DNA of 64,000 nucleotides from Leisingera sp. SS27. GTDB taxonomy: Bacteria; Pseudomonadota; Alphaproteobacteria; Rhodobacterales; Rhodobacteraceae. The notes beneath the pieces are model-generated. The model was given only the letters and a program-made list of their open reading frames with translations, had not been told where the DNA came from and ran no database searches. The stretch spans positions 1-64,000 of the forward strand of contig NZ_JAQNCY010000010.1 in NCBI RefSeq assembly GCF_028368855.1. Direction: 5' to 3'. Position numbers and translations under genes: made by a program. Shown here piece after piece: positions 44,094 to 52,688 of this stretch (within the stretch, counting starts at the first letter, position 1; every line of letters starts with the position of its first letter).

Positions 44094-45755
44094 ATGCCAG
44101 ATTCTGACCGCCCCGCCAAAGCTTCCGACCTTCTTGTGGCCGCGCTGGAGGCTGAAGGCGTCGAATACGTCTTTGGCGTCCCGGGGGAGGAAAACCTTGA
44201 TCTGCTGGAGTCCCTGCGCACCTCCAAGATCAAACTGGTGCTGACCCGGCATGAACAGGGCGCCGGTTTCATGGCAGCAACCTATGGCCGCCTCACCGGC
44301 AAGCCGGGCGTCTGCATGGCCACCCTTGGCCCCGGCGCCACCAACCTGGCCACGCCTGCGGCCTATGCCCATCTGGGGGCGATGCCGCTGATCATGATCA
44401 CGGGGCAGAAACCGATCAAGAAGTCGAAACAGGGCCGGTTCCAGATCATCGACGTGGTGGGCCTGTTTGATCCGGTCTGCAAGATGTCGCACCAGATCGT
44501 GCACGGCAACACCATCCCCGCCCTGATCCGCGAAGCCTTCCGGGTCGCGGAAGAGGAACGCCCCGGCGCGGTGCTGCTGGAACTGCCCGAGGACATCGCG
44601 GCAGAGGAGACCGATGCCTCTGTCATTCCCCCCCACCAGCGCCACTATGCTGTGCCGGACGAGGCCGTTCTGGCCGAAGCGGCTGACATGATCCGCGCCG
44701 CAAAGATGCCGCTGGTGCTGGTCGGCGCCGGCGCCAACCGCCGCAAGGCGCGCGCGGCACTCTGTGACTTCATCGAGAAGGTGCAGATCCCCTTCTTCAA
44801 CACCCAGATGGGCAAGGGGGTGGTCGACGAAAGCTCGGACCTCTTCCTCGGCACCGCTGCGCTGTCGGACGGCGACTACCTCCACTGCGCCATCGAACGC
44901 GCCGATCTGATCATCAACGTGGGCCACGACGTGGTCGAAAAACCGCCCTTCTTCATGACCGAGGGCGGCACCAGGGTGATCCATGTGAACTACAAGGCGG
45001 CGCAGGTCGATCAGGTCTATTTCCCGCAAGCCGAGGTGGTGGGCGACCTGGAAGGATCGATCACCCGGCTGGGAGATATTCTCGGCGGACCGCTGGACTT
45101 TGACCGCAGCTTTTTCCAGCGCATGAAGGCGGAAACCGACAGCCACATCGCCGAGGGCGCCGATGATCCGCGCTTCCCGGTGATCCCGCAGCGGCTGGTT
45201 TCGGACACCCGCAAAGTAATGGGCGAAAACGATATCATCGCGCTCGACAATGGCATCTACAAGATCTGGTATGCCCGCAACTACAAGGCCTATCACCCCA
45301 ACACCGTTCTGCTGGACAACGCGCTGGCAACCATGGGCGCGGGCCTGCCCTCGGCTATGATGGCCGCACTTCTGAACCCTGACCGCCGGGTGATGGCGAT
45401 CTGCGGCGACGGCGGCTTCATGATGAACAGCCAGGAGCTGGAAACCGCGGTGCGGCTGGGCCTCAACCTCGTGGTCACAGTGCTGAACGACAGTTCCTAT
45501 GGCATGATCCGCTGGAAACAGGCGCATGTCGGCTTTGCCGACTGGGGGCTGGAATTCAACAACCCCGATTTCGTGCAATACGCCGCCAGCTACGGCGCCA
45601 CCGGCCACCGGATCGAACGGACCGAAGATCTGGTCACAACGTTCGAGGCCGCCTTTGCCGCAGGCGGCGTGCATCTGATCGACGTGCCGGTCGATTACAG
45701 CGAAAACCAGCGGGTGCTGATTGATGAGCTGTCTGCAAAGACCTGCCTCATATAA
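44094..45755 (+). CDS. Acetolactate-synthase-like thiamine-diphosphate enzyme
   Basis: 553 residues in the three-domain POX/ALS fold. The N-terminal FGVPGEENLDLLE carries the catalytic glutamate region, HEQGAGFMAATYGRLTGKPG is typical, and the C-terminal ThDP/Mg motif is ICGDGGFMMNSQELETA through NDSSYGMIRWK. The length and QKPIKKSKQGRFQ segment fit catabolic ALS-like enzymes. No regulatory small subunit follows. AAAGGAG lies 7 bases upstream. A pyruvate- or 2-oxoacid-condensing or decarboxylating role is likely; true acetolactate formation is unproven. Confidence 0.82.
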   Translation: MPDSDRPAKASDLLVAALEAEGVEYVFGVPGEENLDLLESLRTSKIKLVLTRHEQGAGFMAATYGRLTGKPGVCMATLGPGATNLATPAAYAHLGAMPLIMITGQKPIKKSKQGRFQIIDVVGLFDPVCKMSHQIVHGNTIPALIREAFRVAEEERPGAVLLELPEDIAAEETDASVIPPHQRHYAVPDEAVLAEAADMIRAAKMPLVLVGAGANRRKARAALCDFIEKVQIPFFNTQMGKGVVDESSDLFLGTAALSDGDYLHCAIERADLIINVGHDVVEKPPFFMTEGGTRVIHVNYKAAQVDQVYFPQAEVVGDLEGSITRLGDILGGPLDFDRSFFQRMKAETDSHIAEGADDPRFPVIPQRLVSDTRKVMGENDIIALDNGIYKIWYARNYKAYHPNTVLLDNALATMGAGLPSAMMAALLNPDRRVMAICGDGGFMMNSQELETAVRLGLNLVVTVLNDSSYGMIRWKQAHVGFADWGLEFNNPDFVQYAASYGATGHRIERTEDLVTTFEAAFAAGGVHLIDVPVDYSENQRVLIDELSAKTCLI

Positions 45756-45788
45756 GTGGCCTGATCTAACGGCCTGCCCTTTCCCCCG

Positions 45789-45817
45789 GCTGCCGCGGCC
45801 GCTATGACCGCGGCAGC
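45789..45817 (+). terminator. Hairpin between the ALS-like gene and ridA
   Basis: GCTGCCGCGG (45789-45798) pairs perfectly with CCGCGGCAGC (45808-45817) over a 9-base loop. It lies between the ALS-like stop and the ridA ribosome site, with no T-run. An attenuator or mRNA-processing structure is plausible. Confidence 0.45.
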
Positions 45818-45840
45818 TTACGCAAGGAAAGGCAAAACCC

Positions 45841-46185
45841 ATGACCATCACCCGCATCGGCACCACCGCCCGCTCCAGCAAGATCGTCAAGCACAACGGC
45901 GTCGTCTACCTCAGCGGCCAGGTGTCCGAGGCCGAAACCGCCGCCGAGCAGACCCGCGAGATCCTCGCCAAGGTCGACGCCCTGCTGGCCGAGGCCGGCA
46001 GCGACAAGACCCGCCTGCTGCAGACCGTGATCTGGCTCTCCGACATGTCCTATTTCGCAGAGCTGAACGAGGTCTGGAACGCCTGGGTCCCCGAAGGCCA
46101 CGCCCCCGCCCGCGCCTGCGGCGAGGCCAAACTGGCCCGCGAGATCCTGAAGGTCGAGATCATCGTCACCGCCGCCTGCGACTGA
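45841..46185 (+). CDS. RidA family protein
   Basis: 114 residues, one YjgF/YER057c/UK114 domain. Family features include HNGVVYLSGQVSE, the ILAKVDALLAEAGSDKTRLL block, and HAPARACGEAKLA, whose arginine would bind the carboxylate of an imine or enamine. RidA proteins hydrolyse reactive 2-aminoacrylate-type intermediates. Co-location with a ThDP enzyme and a glutamate-synthase-like flavoprotein suggests an imine arises in this pathway. It lies 85 bases after the ALS-like gene. Confidence 0.9.
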   Translation: MTITRIGTTARSSKIVKHNGVVYLSGQVSEAETAAEQTREILAKVDALLAEAGSDKTRLLQTVIWLSDMSYFAELNEVWNAWVPEGHAPARACGEAKLAREILKVEIIVTAACD

Positions 46186-46203
46186 TCCGCAATCAAAATA
46201 AAC

Positions 46204-46238
46204 AGCGCCGGGCCTCTCCAGCCCGGCGCTTTCCTTTT
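46204..46238 (+). terminator. Rho-independent terminator after ridA
   Basis: AGCGCCGGGC (46204-46213) and GCCCGGCGCT (46221-46230) form a perfect 10-base stem with a 7-base loop, followed by TTCCTTTT. It ends the 42554-46185 transcript. Confidence 0.85.
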
Positions 46239-46256
46239 ACGGAAACCTTGCGTGCC

Positions 46257-47948
46257 TCAGGCGTGCAGGTCCTGCTTTATCCGGGTTCCGTCCGGTGCCA
46301 TCGTCTCAACTGAGATCGGTGACGCCGAAGGATCGTCGTGCAGCGATTTCAGCAAGCCCCAGATCATCGCGATCAGCACAAAGGAAATCGGGAAAGCCGC
46401 CGCAATGGACGCCGTCTGCAGGGCGCCAAGCCCCCCGGCCAGCAAGAGCGCCGCCGCCACCACGCCTTCGCCCAGCCCCCAGATGATGCGGAACTTCTTG
46501 GGCGGGTTGTCGTCGCCCATCGACAGCATGGTGGTGATCACCAGTGTGCCGGAGTCGGACGAGGTGATGAACCACGAGAACAACAGGAACGTCGCCAGCA
46601 GCGACATCGGCCAGCTGACCCAGCTCATGTCACCCATCCAGCTGGTGGCGCCGATGTTGTCGATGGTCCCGAACAGCGCATTCGGCAGGTTCCAGTCGCG
46701 CACGGTCTGGATGATGCCCGCCCCATCAGCCGAGGCCACACCGGACCCCATGTGCAGCTCCTGCCAGATCGCGTTGCCGCCGAACATACACAGCCAGAAG
46801 AACGCGATGGTGGTGGGAACAAACATCACGCCGACCATGAATTCGCGAATGGTCCGGCCGCGCGAAATGCGGGCAATGAACACGCCGACAAACGGTGACC
46901 AGGAAATCCACCAGCCCCAGTAAAAGATCGTCCAGCCGCCCTGCCAGGCCACATCCGGGCCTTCGGTCGCAGTCCAGAACCCCATCGGAACGAAGCTGGC
47001 AACATAGCTCCCGACCGTGGTCACGAACAGGCCCATCAGCCACTGGAACGGGCCGAAGAGGACAAAGGCCGCCAGCAGAACGATCGACAGCCAGATGTTC
47101 CATTCCGACAGGATGCGGATACCCTTGCCAACACCGGACACCGCGGAAATCGTTGCGATCACAGAAACAACCGCGATCAGAACCAGCTTGGTCCCGATGC
47201 CGGGATCAATACCGAACAGATGGTTCAGGCCCGCAGCCATCTGGCTGACGCCCAGCCCCAGCGAGGTGGCGACGCCAAACACCGTGCCGAACACCGCCAG
47301 AAGGTCCACCGCGTGCCCCCAGGGGCCATAGATCCGCTCGCCGATCAGCGGATACAGCGCCGACCGCAGCGTCAGCGGCAGCTTCTTGCGGAACCCGAAA
47401 TACGCCAGGCTCAGACCAACCAGCACGTAGAACGCCCAGCCGTGGAACCCCCAGTGAAAGAAGGTCACGCGCATCGCGTCCACCGCCCGCTGCATGTCCA
47501 TCGCCGAATGGCCTGCCAGTTCGGCATGGGGATTGTTGGGATAGCCCCAGACTTCGGAGTTGTCGAAGTAGAAAATCGGTTCGGCCACGCCAAAGAACAG
47601 GATGCCGATGCCGATGCCTGCGGAAAACAGCATCGAGAACCAGCTGAAGTTGCTGAACTCGGGACGCGAGTCGTCGTCCCCTAGGCGGATCTTGCCGAAA
47701 CGCGAGAACATCAGCCAGAAGCAGACAAAAAGCCCGATGGAAAACAGGGTGATGTAATAGAAGCTGAGCCCGTTTTCGATCCAGCTGCGGATCGACTTGT
47801 AAAGGCCTCCGGCAAACTCAACGTTCATGACCGTAAAGATCACAAAGGCGGCGATCATGCCCTTGGCGGCAATGCTCATCCCCGGGTGAAGGCCGGTAAA
47901 GAATCCGGATTTCGCCACCAGGTGGCTGTTGGAACTGTCTTCAGACAT
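46257..47948 (-). CDS. BCCT family transporter (betaine/carnitine/choline type)
   Basis: 563 residues, 12 predicted membrane segments. Hallmarks are SAGIGIGILFFGVAEPIFYF and the tryptophan-rich signature YWGWWISWSPFVGVFIARISRGRTIREF, plus the FITSSDSGTLVITTMLS segment. It imports quaternary ammonium compounds by ion symport. Position next to the carnitine dehydrogenase operon makes carnitine the likely substrate, but a strong terminator (48143-48174) indicates its own promoter in the 230-base gap. Confidence 0.92.
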   Translation of the reverse strand: MSEDSSNSHLVAKSGFFTGLHPGMSIAAKGMIAAFVIFTVMNVEFAGGLYKSIRSWIENGLSFYYITLFSIGLFVCFWLMFSRFGKIRLGDDDSRPEFSNFSWFSMLFSAGIGIGILFFGVAEPIFYFDNSEVWGYPNNPHAELAGHSAMDMQRAVDAMRVTFFHWGFHGWAFYVLVGLSLAYFGFRKKLPLTLRSALYPLIGERIYGPWGHAVDLLAVFGTVFGVATSLGLGVSQMAAGLNHLFGIDPGIGTKLVLIAVVSVIATISAVSGVGKGIRILSEWNIWLSIVLLAAFVLFGPFQWLMGLFVTTVGSYVASFVPMGFWTATEGPDVAWQGGWTIFYWGWWISWSPFVGVFIARISRGRTIREFMVGVMFVPTTIAFFWLCMFGGNAIWQELHMGSGVASADGAGIIQTVRDWNLPNALFGTIDNIGATSWMGDMSWVSWPMSLLATFLLFSWFITSSDSGTLVITTMLSMGDDNPPKKFRIIWGLGEGVVAAALLLAGGLGALQTASIAAAFPISFVLIAMIWGLLKSLHDDPSASPISVETMAPDGTRIKQDLHA

Positions 47949-48142
47949 TTGGTCCTCCCAATTGTTTCTGATGCCTCAGCGCCGGGGCCCTCCAGCCGCG
48001 GAAAGCTGAGCGGAGCACGCGGCGGGATGAAGCCCTCCCGATGGCCCGGCGCTCCGGCTTGGCCCTCCCCGCTGCCGTGGTGACGGGCAGCACACCTTCA
48101 AAAAAGCGGACCGGATCGGGGAGGAGACCCGGCCCGCAAAGA

Positions 48143-48174
48143 GAAACCCGGCGGCGCGCGAGCCGCCGGGTTTC
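48143..48174 (-). terminator. Terminator of the carnitine catabolic operon
   Basis: GAAACCCGGCGGC (48143-48155) and GCCGCCGGGTTTC (48162-48174) form a perfect 13-base stem with a 6-base loop, directly after the carnitine dehydrogenase stop. The minus-strand 3' side runs into TTTCTCTTT, fitting intrinsic termination. Confidence 0.85.
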
Positions 48175-48178
48175 CAAG

Positions 48179-49600
48179 TTATCCGCGCTGGCCCACGTGG
48201 CGCCCGGCGCCTTCGGGCAGCGGCAGGCCTGCGTGCGCCGCGGCAAAGGACGCCAGCTTGTCCGCCACCTCCGGCGACGGCAGCGAAGTGCCGCGCGCGG
48301 TCAGATCCATGTGCAACAGCAGCGTTTCCACCGTCGCCGCCAGCTTGCCCTCGGGGCCATGCAAGCGGTGGAACAGATGCATCTTCTTGCCTTCGCCTTG
48401 CAGCACCTGGGTGGTCACGGTCAGCGCATCACCCTCGTGCAGCTCATCCAGGAAGCGCACGTGGTTCTCGACCGTGAAATAGCTGCCGCCCGCGGCGATG
48501 TACGCGGCGTCGCATCCGATCATCTCCATGAACCGGTCGGTCGCCTGGGCCGAGGCCTCGGTGTAATGCGCCTCGTTCATGTGGCCGTTGTAGTCGGTCC
48601 AGCTCTGCGGCACCGGGCGGCTGACGGTGACCGGCAGCTCCACCGCGTCCGGCACGGGCAGCATTGCCTCATGGGTGTTGATGACACCGCCGGCACCGCT
48701 GCCGGATTTCTTCAGCGCCCGCATCATGCCGACCAGGTTGTCATCGCGCAGCCGCTCCAGTTCGCGGATCGGCATATGGCCCGATTGCGCGTCCGACTGG
48801 CCCGCGATCAGGTCGACCAGTTCCTCGGTGAACTCGGGCACATCCATCAGCTTGGTCCAGGGCCATTCCAGCGCCGGGCCGAACTGCGCCATGAAATGCT
48901 TCATGCCCGCTTCGCCGCCGGCAATCCGGTAGGTCTCAAACAGGCCCATCTGCGCCCACCTGAGGCCAAAACCCATGCGGATCGACTCGTCCAGCTCCTC
49001 GGTGGTGCAGATGCCGTCCTTGATCAGCCACAGCCCCTCGCGCCAGACCGCTTCCAGCAGACGGTCGGCGATATGCGCGTCGATCTCCTTGCGCACGGTC
49101 AGCGGGTACATCCCCACCTCGCGCAGCAAATCTGCGGCTTGCGCACAGGTCTCAGCATCGCCCACCAGCTCGACCAGCGGCAGCAGGTAAACCGGGTTGA
49201 ACGGATGCGCCACCACGGCGCGAGCGCCTTCGGCATTCAGTTCCGAGGGCTTGAAGCCGCTGGTAGAAGAGCCGATCACCGCGGCCGCCGGCGCATGCGC
49301 CTGGATCTGCGCGTGGATCTTGTGTTTCAGCTCCAGACGCTCCGGCACGCTTTCCTGGATCCAGGCAGCATCTGCCACCGCCTCGGCCATGTCCGCGTGG
49401 AAGGTCAGTTCACCCTCGGCCGGCAGCGCCTTGTCATAAAGCGACGGCAAGGAGCGGCGGGCGTTGGCCAGCACTTCGCCGATCTTGCGCTCCGCTTCCG
49501 GGTCCGGGTCGAACACCCGCACATTCCAGCCGTTCAAAAGGAACCGCGCGGCCCAGCCGCCGCCGATAACCCCGCCGCCGATGATTGCTGCTGTTTTCAT
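48179..49600 (-). CDS. cdhA: L-carnitine 3-dehydrogenase fused to a hotdog thioesterase domain
   Basis: 473 residues. The N-terminal NAD-binding domain (AAIIGGGVIGGGWAARFLLN) and 3-hydroxyacyl-dehydrogenase-like C-domain (VAHPFNPVYLLPLVELV) oxidise L-carnitine to 3-dehydrocarnitine. From about residue 322 a 4HBT-type hotdog domain follows (SWTDYNGHMNEAHYTEA), matching the betainyl-CoA thioesterase that is a separate protein (CdhB) in Pseudomonas. One polypeptide would thus supply the first and last steps of carnitine to glycine betaine. It is last in the operon after the cleavage enzyme. Confidence 0.9.
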   Translation of the reverse strand: MKTAAIIGGGVIGGGWAARFLLNGWNVRVFDPDPEAERKIGEVLANARRSLPSLYDKALPAEGELTFHADMAEAVADAAWIQESVPERLELKHKIHAQIQAHAPAAAVIGSSTSGFKPSELNAEGARAVVAHPFNPVYLLPLVELVGDAETCAQAADLLREVGMYPLTVRKEIDAHIADRLLEAVWREGLWLIKDGICTTEELDESIRMGFGLRWAQMGLFETYRIAGGEAGMKHFMAQFGPALEWPWTKLMDVPEFTEELVDLIAGQSDAQSGHMPIRELERLRDDNLVGMMRALKKSGSGAGGVINTHEAMLPVPDAVELPVTVSRPVPQSWTDYNGHMNEAHYTEASAQATDRFMEMIGCDAAYIAAGGSYFTVENHVRFLDELHEGDALTVTTQVLQGEGKKMHLFHRLHGPEGKLAATVETLLLHMDLTARGTSLPSPEVADKLASFAAAHAGLPLPEGAGRHVGQRG

Positions 49601-49688
49601 GATCTATCCTCTGATCGCCCTCCCGGTGCGCCCGCCGGTGCACAGGGGGTGTACAGGGGGTGCACGCATGGCACCCCCGCATTTCGGC

Positions 49689-50606
49689 TTACTTCGCCAC
49701 CGGCGCGCGCTTGGTCAGGCCCAGCTTCTCGCGGACCGCCTCCGGGCCGATGATCCGGGCGCCCATGCCCTCGATCACGCCGACCGCGCGCTCCACCAGC
49801 TGCGCGTTGGTGGCCAGCACGCCCTTGTCCAGGAACAGGTTGTCCTCAAGGCCGACCCGCACGTTGCCGCCCGCCAGCACCGACTGCGCCGCATAGGGCA
49901 TCTGATCGCGGCCAAGGGAGAACGCCGACCAGGTCCAATCCGACGGCACATTGTTGACCATCGCCATGAAGGTGTTGAGGTCGTTCGGCGCGCCCCACGG
50001 CACGCCCATGCACAGCTGCACCAAGGCGTTCGGCTCCAGAATTCCCTCTTTCACCAACTGCTTGGCAAACCACAGGTGGCCGGTGTCAAAGGCTTCGATC
50101 TCCGGCTTCACACCCAGATCGGTCATCATCTGACCCATGGCCCGCAGCATGCCGGGCGTGTTGGTCATCACGTAATCGGCTTCGGCAAAGTTCATTGTGC
50201 CGCAGTCGAGGGTGCAGATTTCCGGCAGGCATTCAGCGATATGGGCCATCCGCTCAGTGGCGCCGATCATGTCGGTGGCCGCCTCATTGACCGGCAGCGG
50301 AGCTTCGGTCGAGCCGAACACGATGTCGCCGCCCATGCCGGCGGTCAGGTTCAGCACCACGTCCACCTCGGAATCGCGGATGCGGTCGGTAAGTTCCCGG
50401 TAATACTCAAGTTTCCGGGACGGTGCACCGGTCTCCGGGTCGCGCACATGGCAATGCACAACAGCTGCGCCTGCCTTGGCGGCAGCAATCGCGGACTCGG
50501 CAATCTGCTTGGGCGAGCGCGGCACATGGGGGGATTTGTCCTGGGTGCCGCCAGAGCCGGTCACGGCGGCAGTGATGAAGACGTCTCGGTTCATGGTCAG
50601 GGGCAT
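49689..50606 (-). CDS. cdhC: Beta-keto acid cleavage enzyme (BKACE/DUF849), 3-dehydrocarnitine cleavage
   Basis: 305 residues. The family signature includes VFITAAVTGSGGTQDKSPHV near the N-terminus, AAKAGAAVVHCHVRDPETG with zinc-binding histidines, LNLTAGMGG and GGNVRVGLEDNLFL. BKACE enzymes exchange a beta-keto acid with acetyl-CoA to give acetoacetate and a new CoA ester. Beside carnitine dehydrogenase the substrate is 3-dehydrocarnitine and the product betainyl-CoA. AAAGGAG 8 bases before ATG 50606 sets the start. Confidence 0.9.
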   Translation of the reverse strand: MPLTMNRDVFITAAVTGSGGTQDKSPHVPRSPKQIAESAIAAAKAGAAVVHCHVRDPETGAPSRKLEYYRELTDRIRDSEVDVVLNLTAGMGGDIVFGSTEAPLPVNEAATDMIGATERMAHIAECLPEICTLDCGTMNFAEADYVMTNTPGMLRAMGQMMTDLGVKPEIEAFDTGHLWFAKQLVKEGILEPNALVQLCMGVPWGAPNDLNTFMAMVNNVPSDWTWSAFSLGRDQMPYAAQSVLAGGNVRVGLEDNLFLDKGVLATNAQLVERAVGVIEGMGARIIGPEAVREKLGLTKRAPVAK

Positions 50607-50624
50607 GGTCTCGCTCCTTTGGGG

Positions 50625-52571
50625 TTAAGCTTGCAGTTCAGGGTGATCCGCAAACAGCGCCAGCGCCTGCGGATTGGCGAGGCCGGAGAGGTTGCGGACA
50701 GGGTGTTTGTTCACCACGTCCCGCACCGCCAGCTCAGCGGTCTTGCCGGATTTGGTGCGCGGGATGTCAGTGACGGCGATGATCTTGGCGGGCACATGGC
50801 GCGGCGAGGCGTTACTGCGGATTTCCGTTTTGATCCTTGTGCTTAGCCCGTCGTCCAGTGCTGCACCTTCGGCGGGAACAACAAACAGCACCACCCGCAC
50901 GTCGTTGTCGATGCTCTGGCCCACCACCACCGCATCCGCGACCTCGCCGATCTTGTCGAGCTGCCGGTAGATCTCCGCCGTGCCGATCCGCACACCACCG
51001 GGGTTCAGCGTCGCGTCCGACCGGCCCAGCACCACATAGCCGCCGTGCTCCGTGCGGATGGTGAAGTCGCCCTGCCGCCAGATATCCGGATAGGTCTCGA
51101 AATAGCTGGCGCGATAGCGGGCATTGCCGGGGTCGTTCAGGAAGCGCGTCGGCATCGACGGATGCGCATTGCGGCAGACCAGCTCGCCCGCCACACCTTC
51201 AACCGGTTCACCCTGATCGTTCAGGGTTGCCACATCCAGCCCCAGCACCGGCGCCTGAATCTCACCCTGATGCACCGGCAGCAGCGGGCAGCCGCCAATG
51301 AAACAGCCCAGAATATCGGTGCCGCCGCAGATCGAGGCCAGCTGCACATCTGCCTTCCAGTCGGCATAGACATGGGCAAAGCCCTCGGGCGACAGCGGCG
51401 AGCCGGTGGACAGAACCACCCGCAGCGCAGCCAGGTCATGACTGTCCGCAGGCCGGTTGCGGCGCTTCAGCGAGGCATCGATGTATTTGGCGGAAATACC
51501 GAAATGCGTGACCTTCTCCGCCTCGGCCAGGTCAAACAGCCGGCGCATGCCCGGATACATCGGATTGCCGTCAAACAGCACGATCACGGCCTCGGAGGCC
51601 AGCGCCGCCACCTGCCAGTTCCACATCATCCAGTTGCAGGTGGTGTAATAGAACATCCGATCGCCCGGGCGCAGGTCGCAGTGCAGCTGCTGCTCCACCA
51701 GCATCCGCAAGAGGGTGCCGCCACCGGAATGCTCAATGCACTTGGGCTTGCCGGTGGTGCCGGAGGAGAACATCACGTAGAGCGGGTCGCGAAAGCCCAT
51801 CGGACGGCAGTCCAGTGCCGGGGCGTCCGCCTGTTTGAAAGCTTCATAGGCGGTCGTGCCCTCCGGCAAATCCGCGGCATCGCTTGCATAAGGCCAGACC
51901 ACGATCTGCTGAATCGAAGGCACCCGGGCGGCAACCTCTGTAATGGCGGCGCGGGTCTCAAACACCTTGCCGTTGTAGAAATAGCCGTCGGCGGCAAACA
52001 TCAGCTTGGGTTCGATCTGGCCGAAACGGTCAACCACCACGTCCGGCCCGCTTTCCGGCGCGCAGGATGACCAAACCGCCCCCAGCGAGGCCGCGGCCAG
52101 CATCGCCGCAACGGTCTGCGGCATGTTCGGGACATAGCCCGCGACGTGATCACCCGCCCCGATCCCGGCCTCCCGCAGGGCGGCAGCGAGCATTTCCACC
52201 TCGCGCTTCAGTTCGGCGCGGGTCCAGGCCATGCGGCGGCCGTCCTCCCCAATAAAAACAATCGCCTCGCGCCCGTCAGCGTTCTTCAGGAATGTCTCCA
52301 CGACGTTCATCTCCGCCCCGGGGAAGAAACGCACCTGCATCGGGTCCTGATCGGACAGCAGCGGCACTATGCCCTGATCCCCCATCAGACCGCAGAACTC
52401 CCAGGCCAGCGGCCAGAAGTCCTGCGGCTGCGCAACCGACCAGGCGTGCAGAGCGGCAAAACTGTCCAGCGGTGTTCCGGCAATCGCAGAAGCCTGTGCC
52501 ATGAAGCCGGACAGCAAGGGTTTGCGGCGCGCCGAAAGATCCGGCTGCCAGAGAAGAGGCGCAGTGGTCAT
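50625..52571 (-). CDS. Acetoacetate-CoA ligase
   Basis: 648 residues of the acyl-adenylate family. The P-loop is [20 protein letters not shown] (from about 266), followed by the AACS-typical [20 protein letters not shown] and later [12 protein letters not shown]. The C-terminal KTKSGK-like lysine block reads [12 protein letters not shown]. It activates acetoacetate, the by-product of the adjacent BKACE step, so that the carbon returns as acetyl-CoA. It is first gene of the carnitine operon, 18 bases from the next gene. Confidence 0.9.
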   Translation of the reverse strand: MTTAPLLWQPDLSARRKPLLSGFMAQASAIAGTPLDSFAALHAWSVAQPQDFWPLAWEFCGLMGDQGIVPLLSDQDPMQVRFFPGAEMNVVETFLKNADGREAIVFIGEDGRRMAWTRAELKREVEMLAAALREAGIGAGDHVAGYVPNMPQTVAAMLAAASLGAVWSSCAPESGPDVVVDRFGQIEPKLMFAADGYFYNGKVFETRAAITEVAARVPSIQQIVVWPYASDAADLPEGTTAYEAFKQADAPALDCRPMGFRDPLYVMFSSGTTGKPKCIEHSGGGTLLRMLVEQQLHCDLRPGDRMFYYTTCNWMMWNWQVAALASEAVIVLFDGNPMYPGMRRLFDLAEAEKVTHFGISAKYIDASLKRRNRPADSHDLAALRVVLSTGSPLSPEGFAHVYADWKADVQLASICGGTDILGCFIGGCPLLPVHQGEIQAPVLGLDVATLNDQGEPVEGVAGELVCRNAHPSMPTRFLNDPGNARYRASYFETYPDIWRQGDFTIRTEHGGYVVLGRSDATLNPGGVRIGTAEIYRQLDKIGEVADAVVVGQSIDNDVRVVLFVVPAEGAALDDGLSTRIKTEIRSNASPRHVPAKIIAVTDIPRTKSGKTAELAVRDVVNKHPVRNLSGLANPQALALFADHPELQA

Positions 52572-52609
52572 GGGGATATCAGTGGTTAGAGAGCGGGCGT
52601 CGGCGGATC

Positions 52610-52660
52610 GTCAAGGTTCTTGACTTCCTGCGTGATTAGCGCAGGAGTTGACGCTGCGCT
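52610..52660. promoter_or_regulatory. Paired dyads in the carnitine operon/regulator divergent region
   Basis: GTCAAG-GTT-CTTGAC (52610-52624) and AGCGCAG-N9-CTGCGCT (52638-52644 with 52654-52660) are perfect inverted repeats inside the 117-base divergent gap. They are candidate binding sites for the GlxA/CdhR-type regulator or parts of the two promoters. The assignment rests on position only. Confidence 0.4.
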
Positions 52661-52688
52661 TATACAGTTTCGGTCAAAAAACAGACAA

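Noticed and set aside
43911-45896. Very long open frame on the minus strand opposite the ALS-like gene (about 660 codons)
   Set aside because: High GC with strong third-position bias leaves long stop-free antisense frames. The plus strand carries an unmistakable ThDP enzyme, and the antisense product shows no domain.
52648-52666. TTGACG and TATACA as -35/-10 of the CdhR-like gene
   Set aside because: The boxes are only 7 bases apart, too close for a sigma-70 promoter.
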